Assembly: GCA_016271365.2 (NCBI GenBank)
Contig: CM028131.1
Location: forward strand, 167,590,501-167,654,500
Direction of reading: 5' to 3'
Source: Neoceratodus forsteri
Lineage: Eukaryota; Chordata; Ceratodontiformes; Ceratodontidae
Length of the DNA stretch: 64,000 bases
The notes under the pieces are model-generated. The model saw only the letters and a program-made list of their open reading frames with translations, was not told the origin of the DNA and did not search any database. Both the position numbers and the translations under genes were made by a program. Shown in pieces: positions 55,480-64,000 of this stretch. The number at the start of each line of letters is the position of its first letter. Position 1 is the first letter of the stretch.

Positions 55480-58194
55480 TGCCTTATGTCTGTCCTATGC
55501 ATTCTTGAATTCCCCCATCCCTACTCAGGGAGGCTGTTCCATGCATCCACAACCCTCTCCGTGAAAAAATACTTCCTCGCGTTACCTCTGAGCCGTCCTT
55601 CCTCTATCTTCAAATTGTGCCCCCTTTTTCTTGCACATCTCTTTTTCTGAAAAATGCTACCCTCTTGGACTTTGTTGATTCCCTTGAGGTACTTGAAAGT
55701 TTCTATCATGTCCCCTCTCTCCCCCTTCTTTCCTCAAGGGTATACATGTTAAGATCCTTTAGTCTTTCTTCATATGTCTTCTGGTGCAGACCCTGCACCA
55801 TTTTGGTTGCCCTCCTCTGGACAGCCTCAACTCTGTCTATGTCTTTGCGGAGATGGGGTCTCCAGAACTGCACACAGTACTCCAGATGGGGTCTCACCAA
55901 CTGTCTGTACAGAGGAATAACAACTTACTGTTTTCTACTATTGATGCCTCTTCCTATGCATCCCAGTATCCCCCCAGCCTTCCTTACTGCCTTCTCACAT
56001 TGCTTGCCTGCCTTTAGGTCAGCTAATATAATTACTCCCAGGTCCCTTTCCATTTTTACTATTGTCAGTATCTCACCTCCCATTGTGTACTCTTCCTGGG
56101 TTTTGTTTCCTATGTGCATTACCTTGCACTTTTGCATTGAGTCTGAGCTGCCATACATTTGACCATTCCTCCAACCTTGCAAAGTCCCTCTCCTCCTTTC
56201 CACTCCATCTTGTGTATCAACCCTGTTGCAGATCTTTGTGTGTCTGCAAAGAGACATACTTTTCCTTCAGTTCCTCTGCAATGTCACTTATAAAGACATT
56301 TAAAAGGGAGCGGTCCCAATACTGAACCCTCGGTGCCCCACTAGTAACCCTCCTTTCTTCACTGTGTACTCCATTTACTACTACCCTTTGCGTCCTGTTG
56401 TCTAGCCAATTTTTATCAAGGCTACCACATTGGGGCCCACTCCAAGGCTGGCTAACTTGTGTATTAATCTTTTGTGTGGACTGTATCAAATGCCTTGCTA
56501 AAAATGTAGGTAGGCCATGTCCACAGCCCTCCCTGGTCTCCTACTTTGGTCACCCAGTCAAAGAAATCTATTAGATTCATCTGACATGACCTTCCCATCG
56601 TGAATCCATGATGCCTTGGGTCCTGTGCCCCACTGGCCTCTAGGTACTCAACAATTCTTTCCTTCAGAAGTGATTCCATCATTTTCCCTACCACTGAGGT
56701 CAAACTAACAGGTCTGTAGTTTCCTGTCTCTGTCCTGCTCCCACTTTTGTGAAGAGGAATCACATCTGTCCTCCTCCAGTCCTCAGATACTACCCCATAC
56801 TTCCATGATTTTTTTAAAGAGAGTAGTCAGCGGTGTCACTAGTTCTACCCTTAGTTCTTTTAGAATTCTTGGGTGAATCCCATCAGGCCCCATTGCTTTG
56901 TCCACCTTCAATTTTATTAGTTCTTTCAGAACCCTTTCTTCTGTAAATGGACTGGTATCAACCCCCGTCTTTAGAGTATTTCTCTTGTTTGATTTATGTA
57001 CCTCCCCCTCCTCTTCCTTTGTTAATACTGAGCAGAAATATCTGTTCAGTATCCCTGCTTTTTCACTGTCCCCCTCTACCCACATTCCCTCCCCTTTATT
57101 AAGCCTCAGTATTCCTCCTTTGGTCTTTCTTCACTCCCTAATGTACCTATAAAAGGTCTTATCCCCCTTCTTAACAGAATTGGCTATCCTTTCCTCGGTT
57201 TGGGCCTTTGCTATTCTGATTGCCTTCCCAGCCTCTTTCTCCTTTAATTGATAAAGTTCTCTGTCCTGCTCCTTTTGTGTTTCCTTATATTTCCTGAATG
57301 CTATCCTTTTCTTCTTAACCTTCCCTGCCATCTCTTTTGAGAACCCTGGCGTTTTTTTCCTTTGTTGTGTTTTATTGGTTTGCTTTACACAAAGGCTTGT
57401 TGCCTCTGTGATGGCTGTTTTGATTACTCCCCATTGTTCCTCCACCCCTCCTTCTTGCCTGTTTGTTAGTGCTTTTCTAAGGCACTCTCTCATTTTCCCA
57501 AAGTCAGCCCTCGTAAAGTCCAATACTCTTGCTTTTGTATGGCTTAATTGTATGGCTATGTTTATCGTGAGCCACACTGTTTGGTGGTCACTTGTTCCCA
57601 GATGGCTACCCACCTCTAAATCTGAGATTCTTTCTCTGTCCCCATTTGAGACTACCAGGTCTAAGATTGCTCCCTCCTGAGTGGGCTCCAATACTAACTG
57701 TCTGAGGTGTGCCTCCTGTAGGGCATCAAGAATAACCCTGCTCTTGGATGTGCCTGTAGCAAAGGTGCTTCAGTTAACATCTGGCATATTCAGGTCCCCC
57801 ATCAACAATATCTCCCCTTTTTCTGCCATTCTAAGGAAGCCTTCTATCATTTCCTTGTCCATTCCTTCCCCCTGAGATGGGGGTCTGTATACAACCCCCA
57901 TGCGGATTGCGATGCCATTTCCTGTTTCCAGGGTAACCCAGAGTGCCTCATCTGCTCCCTGTTTACTCTTTAGTTCTGTTGCTTTGATCCCTTCCTTTAC
58001 ATAGAGAGCTACTCCTCCTCCTCTTTTACCTTCCCTGTCCCTCCTGTAGATTGTGTATCCTGGTATGTTGACATCCCAGTCATGGTTCTCTGTGTACCAT
58101 GTTTCTGTGACTGCCACAATATCCAGGCAACCCTCTTCCATCAAGGCCACTAGTTCAGGAGCTTGTTACACAGACCACGGGCATTGGTACTCAT
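55480..58194 (-). pseudogene. CR1 ORF2 (APE endonuclease + reverse transcriptase), degenerate
   Basis: From an ATG at 58194 (MSTNARGLCNK) the frame shifts into 58150-57770: DIVAVTETWYTENHDWD, RGGGVALYVKEGI, VYRPPSQGEG, LLMGDLNMPDVN. All main APE endonuclease motifs are present, including GDLN. 57691-57131 carries SHLGTSDHQTVW and the basic linker. 57085-56783 carries ILNRYFCSVLTKEEEGE and DKAMGPDGIHPRIL. 56763-56464 carries NYRPVSLTSVVGKMMESLL and GRSCQMN. The RT active site region (56489-56217) is damaged by a frameshift, so FADD is not in frame. The C-terminal region 55900-55521 reads [15 protein letters not shown] and FFTERVVDAWNSLPE. Confidence 0.9.
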
Positions 58195-58380
58195 CACCCT
58201 CCACTTTTGATAGCTTACCCTTTTTAGCCCCATTCCTGTCCTTACTGCCTTTGCCTTTTTACATTACCTCTGTCCTGCTCCCTAATAACTTGTCTCCCTT
58301 GGTGTTTACCTCACTAATTACCATGTTTTGTGGGGGGAGGCTGGGATTTCCCTGCTCCTTTTCAGTGCCTCCCCCCTTGG

Positions 58381-58414
58381 CTAGTTTAAATGCTTGCCAA
58401 TGAAGCATTTAAAC
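58381..58414 (-). promoter_or_regulatory. Hairpin at the CR1 ORF1 stop codon, second copy
   Basis: GTTTAAATGCTT and AAGCATTTAAAC form a perfect 12-bp stem with a 7-nt loop (58384-58414). On the coding strand TAG follows at once (58383-58381). It sits in the same place as 18743-18776, but the loop sequence differs. Confidence 0.7.
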
Positions 58415-59305
58415 CTCTCACCTAGGATCCTGGTCCCCACCGGACAGATGCAGACCATCGCACCAGTATAGGTCTGCATCCTTTCAGGTGGCTCCCCAGT
58501 CCCCAATGAAGCCAAAACCCTGAGCTCTACACCAGTTTTTCAACCACTCATTGAATTCCCTGGTGAGGAGTGCCCTAGCATCACCCTTGCCATAGACAGG
58601 CAGTGCCTCTGAGAAGGTTACCATATGCGCTACTTGTCTAAGACCCCTCCCCAACTCTACAAACTCCTCTTGCACTGCTCTGATCCCATCCCTAGCCAGG
58701 TCATTTGTCCCTAGGTGAACAATGACATCCAGTTCCCTCCCTTGTGCAGCTCCTCCCATGATCCTGAGGATTTGCTTCCTGTCGCTCCAAGCCGTGGCGC
58801 CAGGCAGGCACCTTTCCTCCCTCTCCCTTTCCTCCCCCATTTCTACACCCCTAATGATTGAGTCCCCCACTGGGAGTTGTTTCCTTCCCCTGTGGGGTCC
58901 CATGCCACCCTCCTGTGGGTCTCCTTTGTGAAGGTTCCCAGCATCCTCCTTGGTCTCCACTGCAGGTGCCTCCATAGAGGAACCACTATCCATCAGAAGA
59001 GTGAATGAATTGTGGAGAGGTACAGCTGGAGGGATGCAACTCTGTTCCACCACCCTCTCCCTCCCTGAGGGCACCCTGGTCCAGCCACTCCTCTTTCTTG
59101 GCAACCTCTGAGGTAGTGGCATTGGCCCTGGTGGTCCCTGGGTGAGGGAGGAGGTTTCACAAATCCTAGCCAGGTCAGCCTAGAGACGGGCAACCTCCTC
59201 TCTCAGACCAGAGAGGAGCCTGAAAATAGGGCAGCATCGCAGCCTCCAGAATGTCTCCCGGAACACTGCCACCCCATAGCCATTGCACTGCACCACTCCT
59301 ATCAT
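58381..59305 (-). pseudogene. CR1 ORF1 (Cys cluster, coiled coil, SGNH esterase-like), mostly open
   Basis: The ATG at 59305 opens MIGVVQCNGYGVAVFRETFW, then LRCCPIFRLL and LREEVARL (coiled-coil start), then a TAG at 59182-59180. From 59122 a 212-codon frame stays open: the SGNH block I reads LPVGDSIIRGVEM, block III reads VHLGTNDLARDG, and TFSEALPVYGKG and FGFIGDWG follow. Stops from 58484 and a 2-nt loss near 58440 break the end. DGLHLS, the Asp/His block, is readable there. The final codons form a hairpin and end at TAG 58383-58381. The Ser, Gly, Asn, Asp and His of an SGNH hydrolase are all visible across frames. CR1 ORF1 with an esterase domain is known; what it hydrolyses is not established. 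Total ~309 codons, like the forward copy. Confidence 0.85.
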
Positions 59306-59500
59306 ATCTTATTTTGTGTCCCCTCTCCTGTTTCTCTGTATGCTTACTCTCTCCTCTCCTTACAACTCTCACCCTTCCGGTTCTGGGACAGCAACTTCCT
59401 ATCTTCTTTAGTAGCCTCCTTCTTCCTTGCTCAATGTCAGACCACCAGCAGCTGGGGAAGAGTGAGCTACTTTTTTCCTTTAGGGTTGTCAAAACCAATG

Positions 59501-61370
59501 TTTCTCTATGATCCTTCCTTTCCTACTGCCAAACTGGAAGTTCCTGTTGACAGTCAGATCCAGTGGCTATAAAAGTAGAACTGGCTTAGGGTGGGTGGGA
59601 TGGAGGGCAATTAGTGAGAAAAAAGGCTAGCAACAGGAAGTTGTAATTTGAGTCACCTGCTTTTATAGTGTCTAAGCCACACTCCCAATTAAGCTCTCTC
59701 TCCTCCTACTGGTTTAGCAAAGTCAGCTGATACAATACTCTTCCCAGCACAGAATGCACACTGACTTTCTTCTTTTCTTTCCTTTTTTAACCCTAAATAA
59801 GACCCCTTCTACTTCTAATTAAGTATCTGTCTACTTAATCTCAACAGACACTGACTTCTGCTGAGATATAAGTTTTAAATTAATAAGAAAATGTAGCTTT
59901 TTTAGTTAGCTGCTTTCTGCTCTACAAGCAAGGCTAGCAACAGCTAACAACAAGTAACTCTCCTTATATACCTGTATAGACATGTGATGAGGATAACTGC
60001 ACCCACTTTTGGGATTCAACACAAAATATGATACAAGTCTTATTTTTACATAACATGCTCACAATTGCCTATTTGTCCTTGTTTTAAGTCATATTACTGT
60101 ATCTGTACAAAATAATACATTAGAAAAAACTAGAAAACAGATAAGGTCCCAGTGTAAGCGCCACCCACCTAATACCTGCTCTATAATTCTGCAAGAAATG
60201 GGCAGACCAGCTCTATAGGGCAAGGCATTGAGCAGGACAGATGACTAACCTGGGGCTGCGGTTGCTCCATAACAGAACCCCTGCAGAACAGAACAGGTAA
60301 ATAAATAAATAAACACAGGCTGCAGAACAATTAATATATCCTAATAATATTTTCGTTCCATGTGTACCTTTAGCATTTGATTCTATAGCTTGAGATTAAC
60401 GTTGCCATAGCATTGGGTGGCTCCGTTTAACCTTAAAGTCTCCTACCCTCGCAACTGCAACCCAAACAAATAAATTGCATGTGAGGAGGAGATATACTTT
60501 CTGCACAACAGTGCCAGTACAGCGTTAAATGCTACTACAATATTTAACCGGGTAGTGCAAACATTGCTGCAAGTCACCGGCTTGCACACATTCGAGTGGA
60601 CAAGTGCTCACAGCATTCAAGCAGTAGAGCTCGATAAAATAGATGAGAAGAAATCCTTTACCCTCATCAAGCAGTCAACTTTTCCAAAATCCATGTCGCT
60701 ATTTCAAAAGAAAGACATTTACACCTACAATGGGCGATGCCCTTACCTCATAACTATAGGAGGCTTCTAGAACCCCATTCCCCTTTTCTGACTAGCAAAG
60801 CATGAAAAAAAATCCTGAGATCCTATGTCATGTCTTTGCATGAGATAAACTAATATCCTTATACTTTTCTACTTTTAATACATACCCTAATAGGGACATT
60901 AAATACTAGAAAACGAGGTTTCGTCTTGGATCAGAGAAGGGGAGAACCAGGTACACCTACCAGAAAAAGAGAAAAAACAATAAGAGGATAGCAAGATGAC
61001 AGTATTCAGGTGGCCTGCCTGTATATGTGGTAGAAATAGCTTGAGAGAAAAAGTAAGACAGTAATAATGCTGTTGCAACAGACTTCCAAATAACAGAAAA
61101 GAAATTCCCTCGTTATGTGGTACCTTTGTCACACTCCTTCCAGCCTAATAAGAAAACTGTGAGAGGAATACACTCTCTGTTTTCTCAACCAAATACATAG
61201 TACATCATACCAATATATATATCGTGAGTCAGATCTCTCAAGAAGAGAGATGGAGCTTCAGCCCACCCACTCCCAAAGATCCACCTCAGGTTCCCTTAAC
61301 AAAATACTAATACAAGCCTTATTATCAAAGCAGGCAAATTTATATTTTCTTTTTCATTCCAATTCACTTA
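59501..61370. other. Unassigned stretch, possibly including a gypsy 3' LTR
   Basis: No gene recognised. The part next to 61370 follows the gypsy RNase H region on the reverse strand, so a 3' UTR and LTR should lie here. The partner LTR is beyond the window, so no LTR boundary can be proven. Candidate features are an AT-rich TATATATAT at ~61213-61221 and a pyrimidine-rich run at ~61342-61360 that could be the complement of a polypurine tract. A short (ATAA)n lies at 60298-60313. Confidence 0.35.
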
Positions 61371-61374
61371 CCCC

Positions 61375-61800
61375 AAGGTCTGATGATCTTTGTATATTGG
61401 AGTCAGTTCCAAATTGGGACATGTAATCCGCATTACAATTCCTAATTCCTGATTGATGCAGTACTGCAAACCGATATGGTTAAAGAGCAAGATACCACCG
61501 CATTATGCAGAGGGTTCTTGTCCTTCATTACATTTATCCAACACAAGGGACTATGGTCTGTAACAATTAAAAATTATCTCCCCTATAAATGGAACTTAAG
61601 GGCTTCTACCACCCAGTGAATGGCTAAACATTCTTTCTCAATGGTTGAGTATCTAGTTTCCCTTTGATGTTACTTACGGCTAATGAATAAGACTGGGTGT
61701 TCATCATCACCATCCATTTGAGATAATACTGCCCCAATCCCATGATTAGAGGCATCAGTCTGGACCAAGAAAGGGCACTGAAAAGCTGGACTATACAGTA
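61375..61800 (-). pseudogene. Gypsy RNase H, degenerate
   Basis: Removes RNA from the RNA-DNA hybrid. It is fused downstream of RT: PFLVQTDASNHGIGAVLSQM gives the first Asp, YSTIEKECLAIHWVVEALKF (after a stop at 61670) gives the Glu, IVTDHSPLCW gives the next Asp, and ADYMSQFG gives the last. Two in-frame stops are seen near 61600. It ends at about 61380, and no integrase follows, supporting the Gmr1-like order. Confidence 0.8.
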
Positions 61801-62645
61801 TGGGGTATGAACATAATTTGTCCTTGAGAGTACAAAATGCCTTTTCACAACTAGGTGTCCATTGTACCTTATTTGACTTAGATTTCTTTGTCAATTCGGT
61901 TAAAGGACTAGCAATCTCTGAAAAATTAGGGACAAGCCTTCTACAGCAGCCTACAAGACCCAGAAAACCCCTAATGTGTTTCTTTGTCTGGGCCCTTTCA
62001 GTATGAGCTATAGCATCAATCTTACCAATTTCAGGTTTCACCCTTCCATTTTCTATTAGGAACCCTAAATATCTAGTTTCCTGCATAACAAGAGAGCATT
62101 TAGTGGGATTTATGGTTAATCCTGCTGTGGATACAGCAGTAAGTACTTCCCATAGGTGTACTAGATGGTCATTCCAAGAGGGGCTGAATATCATGACATC
62201 ATCTAAATATGCTGCGGTATATGCTGTATGAGGTTGCAGAATTTGGTCCATACACCTTTGAAAAGTGGCTGGAGCATCATGAAGGCCAAAGGGCATTGTG
62301 GTGAATTGAAAAAGGCCAAGTGGGGTACTGACAGCAGCCTTTTCCTGCAATTCCAAATCCAGAGGAATTTCCAATATCCTTTAGATAAATCTAGGGTACT
62401 AATGTATTGCTAATTTTCCAACCAATCAATTATGTCGTTGATACGAGGCTTGGGGTACCCATCAAATTTAGATATGGCATTCAGTTTGCAAAAATCTAAA
62501 CAAACTCGCGCACCTCCTTCCTTTTTATTGACCACTACCATGGAAAAACTCCAGGCACTTTTAGAAGGTTGGATTACCTCCAACTGTTTCATTTTTTTAA
62601 TTTCATCTATTACCCCCTCTCGCACACTTTCCAGTAACCGGTAGG
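61800..62645 (-). pseudogene. Gypsy reverse transcriptase, degenerate
   Basis: Copies element RNA to DNA. The N-terminal part (62625-62410) reads IDEIKKMKQLEVIQPSKSAW, VVVNKKEGGARVCLDFCKLN and DGYPKPRINDIID. A stop at ~62410 and a frame change separate it from STLDLSKGYW (on the strand between) and from 62374-61670: STPLGLFQFTTMPFGLHDAP, ATFQRCMDQIL and the active site AAYLDDVMIFS (YLDD at residues 56-59, ~62209-62198). LTINPTKCSLVMQETRYLG and HIRGFLGLVGCCRRLVPNF follow. The catalytic Asp pair is intact. Confidence 0.9.
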
Positions 62646-62879
62646 GCTTCTAATAGGAGTTATCTGGGTAACTTCAATGTGATGTTCTATACCTGAAACC
62701 CTAACAGGAGTTGCTTAAAAGGAATGTTGAAAAGATGATAATACTTCTTCCAACTCCTTCTGTTGATCGGGGTGCAAGTCAGGGTTAATTTTGACATCTT
62801 TAAATTCACTCTTACTGTCTAGTCTGTCATAAGCAATCTCCATCTTAATGTTTGTTTCTTCAGGGTGGACAAGCAAGGA

Positions 62880-64000
62880 GTACTGTGATCTATCATGCCA
62901 TTTTTTAGCAAATTTTCATGACAGATCCTCTGTTTACTCCTTTTTTTGGGAAGAGCAATTTCATAGTTGATTGGCCCTACCTGCATTGTTATTGTACTGT
63001 ATAAGGACCTTGCCATTTCATCAAGTTTATTTTTGGTACAAGACAACAGTAGCAGAACTCTTTCCCCTGGCTGAAATTATTTGGACCCAATCCCCTGATT
63101 ATGTTTCTTTCTGGTACTCCTGCTTGGATCAGCCTATGCCAGTGTGCTTTAGCAACATACTTTATTAACTTTGCTTGCAAATTAGTAATATACTCCAAGG
63201 ATGTCATAGGTACAGTATTGTGTTTCCTTTCTTCCCAGTTCTCTTTTAATACATCCAGCAAACCTCTGGGATGTTTACCAAAAATTAACTCAAAAGGGGA
63301 GTGCCCTGTAGATGCCTGTGGCATCTCACTATACCCAGACATTAGATAAGGAAGATACTGGTCCCATTGTTTACCTGCATCATGGGTAAATTTCTGCAAC
63401 ATTCTTTTTAGGGTCTGGTTGAAACACTCAACCAGCCTGTCTGGGGATGATACAGTGATGTAAGGATTGCATATATACCCAGGGACTGATACAAGAGTTT
63501 TAATAACTGAGAACAAATGTTGCTACCCCAGTCAGTTAATATCTCCCTCAGAATTCCCATCCTACTAAAAATTTTGATTAGTCACCTATTTTCACAGCTG
63601 TAGTGGTTCACAAGGGAATTGCTTCAGGATATTTAGTTGCATAATCACATACAACTAAAATAAAGTGGTTCCATTTTGCACTTTTGGGAAGTGGTCCAAC
63701 CACATCCATCGCTATTTGCCTGAAAGGAGTGAAAACCAAGGGCAGAGGATGTAAGGACACCTTATCTTTCCTGGATAAGGGTGCGACCTTCTGACAATGC
63801 ACACAGGTCCTACAATACTTTGCTACTTGATTATGTATCCCTGGCCAATAAAAGCGATACAATAATCTATTCAAAGTGTGTTCCACCTCCTGGTGACCAG
63901 CTAGAGGGACATCATGGGCTATATACAGGTGATGGTCCTAATAGGACTCTGGGACCATTAATTGTGATACCACCTCCCCAGTAGTTGGTTTAACACATTC
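62880..64000 (-). pseudogene. Gypsy integrase, degenerate
   Basis: Integrase inserts element DNA into the host chromosome. The zinc finger has HDVPLAGH (H-x6-H, near 63930-63907) and YCRTCVHCQK (C-x2-C). The catalytic core starts IAMDVVGPLPKS with the first Asp, then VVCDYATKYPEAIPL. After a frame break the second Asp is in ILTDWGSN (codon at 63533-63531), and after another the Glu lies in VECFNQTLKRML. ASTGHSPFELIFGKHPRGLLDVLKE follows, then WQGPYTV and VGPINYEI, the GPY/F-type C-terminal module. At least three frame changes. All catalytic positions are still readable, so the decay is modest. Confidence 0.88.

Larger units (their letters stand above)
55342..59500 (-). mobile_element. Near-complete CR1-clade LINE, reverse copy
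   Basis: Contains ORF1 (59305-58381), an inter-ORF segment, ORF2 (58194 to ~55480) and a 3' end TGTAGAAACATAGAAACATA at ~55342-55361. The 5' boundary is not certain; 59500 is a working limit. It belongs to the same subfamily as the 34433 and 44987 copies. Inactive because of stops and frameshifts, but its ORF1 and endonuclease are the best preserved in the window. Confidence 0.92.
61375..64000 (-). mobile_element. Ty3/gypsy element, Gmr1-like domain order, 3' pol part
   Basis: Reverse-strand pol gene running in from the right edge with domains in the order integrase, reverse transcriptase, RNase H. Ordinary Ty3/gypsy elements place integrase last. The integrase-first order is the hallmark of the deuterostome Gmr1-like group. 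The join is continuous: integrase C-terminal GPINYEIALPKKRSKQRICHENLLKN (to ~62909) is followed after ~265 bp of normal pre-RT text (PDQQKELEEVLSSFQ, IEHHIEV) by the RT (from ~62625). No integrase follows RNase H. gag, protease and the 5' LTR would lie beyond 64000. Multiple frameshifts make it inactive. Confidence 0.88.

Noticed and set aside
55617..56162. 181-codon forward open frame
   Set aside because: Antisense of the CR1 ORF2 C-terminal region; low-complexity Ser/Leu-rich composition.
59562..59575. GGCTATAAAAGTAG as a host TATA-box promoter
   Set aside because: A TATA-like word on the forward strand with no downstream gene; chance or repeat sequence.
61195..61360. Defined 3' LTR and polypurine tract of the gypsy element
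   Set aside because: TATA-like and purine-rich stretches exist, but without the 5' LTR no boundary can be supported.

Overview
The window looks like repeat-dense, non-genic DNA from a large vertebrate genome. The repeats point that way: CR1-clade LINEs dominate, with one L2-like LINE piece, one Ty3/gypsy element of the vertebrate/deuterostome Gmr1-like type, tRNA-like SINE heads, and many foldback and minisatellite units. An amphibian such as a caecilian is my best guess, held with low confidence. I found no convincing host protein-coding gene, rRNA, functional tRNA or CRISPR array. Nearly every long open frame is a LINE or gypsy remnant, or a chance frame.

Layout. 1-12.4 kb: two tRNA-like SINE copies, CR1 3' pieces, a CAGTCACAGCACTGAC minisatellite with a 267-bp higher-order duplication, a foldback element and a broken THAP zinc-finger remnant. 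12.4-26.2 kb: a composite element (C1), a CR1 copy retaining both ORFs (17.85-21.77 kb), tandem duplications and a third composite-type locus. 26.2-32.4 kb: a 1.2-kb palindrome whose arms are a 73-bp minisatellite, then a CR1 element split by an L2-like LINE. 32.4-39.85 kb: a four-layer nest. A 1.1-kb repeat (R) is split by CR1, which is split by composite C2, which is split by a younger CR1. 41.35-44.25 kb: a CR1 inserted inside another CR1. 44.99-47.55 kb: a reverse-strand CR1. 48.4-52.8 kb: three TIR or foldback elements. 53.9-55.06 kb: an uninterrupted copy of R. 55.34-59.5 kb: a second CR1 copy with both ORFs. 61.4-64 kb: the 3' part of a gypsy pol gene running off the right edge.

How the parts work together. 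CR1 copies encode ORF1 (Cys cluster, coiled coil, SGNH/GDSL esterase-like domain) and ORF2 (APE-type endonuclease plus reverse transcriptase). Two copies share the same ORF1 start and an 11-12 bp perfect hairpin placed directly before the ORF1 stop codon, which is the most interesting candidate regulatory structure here. The gypsy element has integrase upstream of reverse transcriptase/RNase H, the Ty1/copia-like order of the Gmr1 group. Every coding remnant examined carries stops or frameshifts, so none looks mobile now. All similarity statements come from reading the sequence by eye; no alignment or database search was run.
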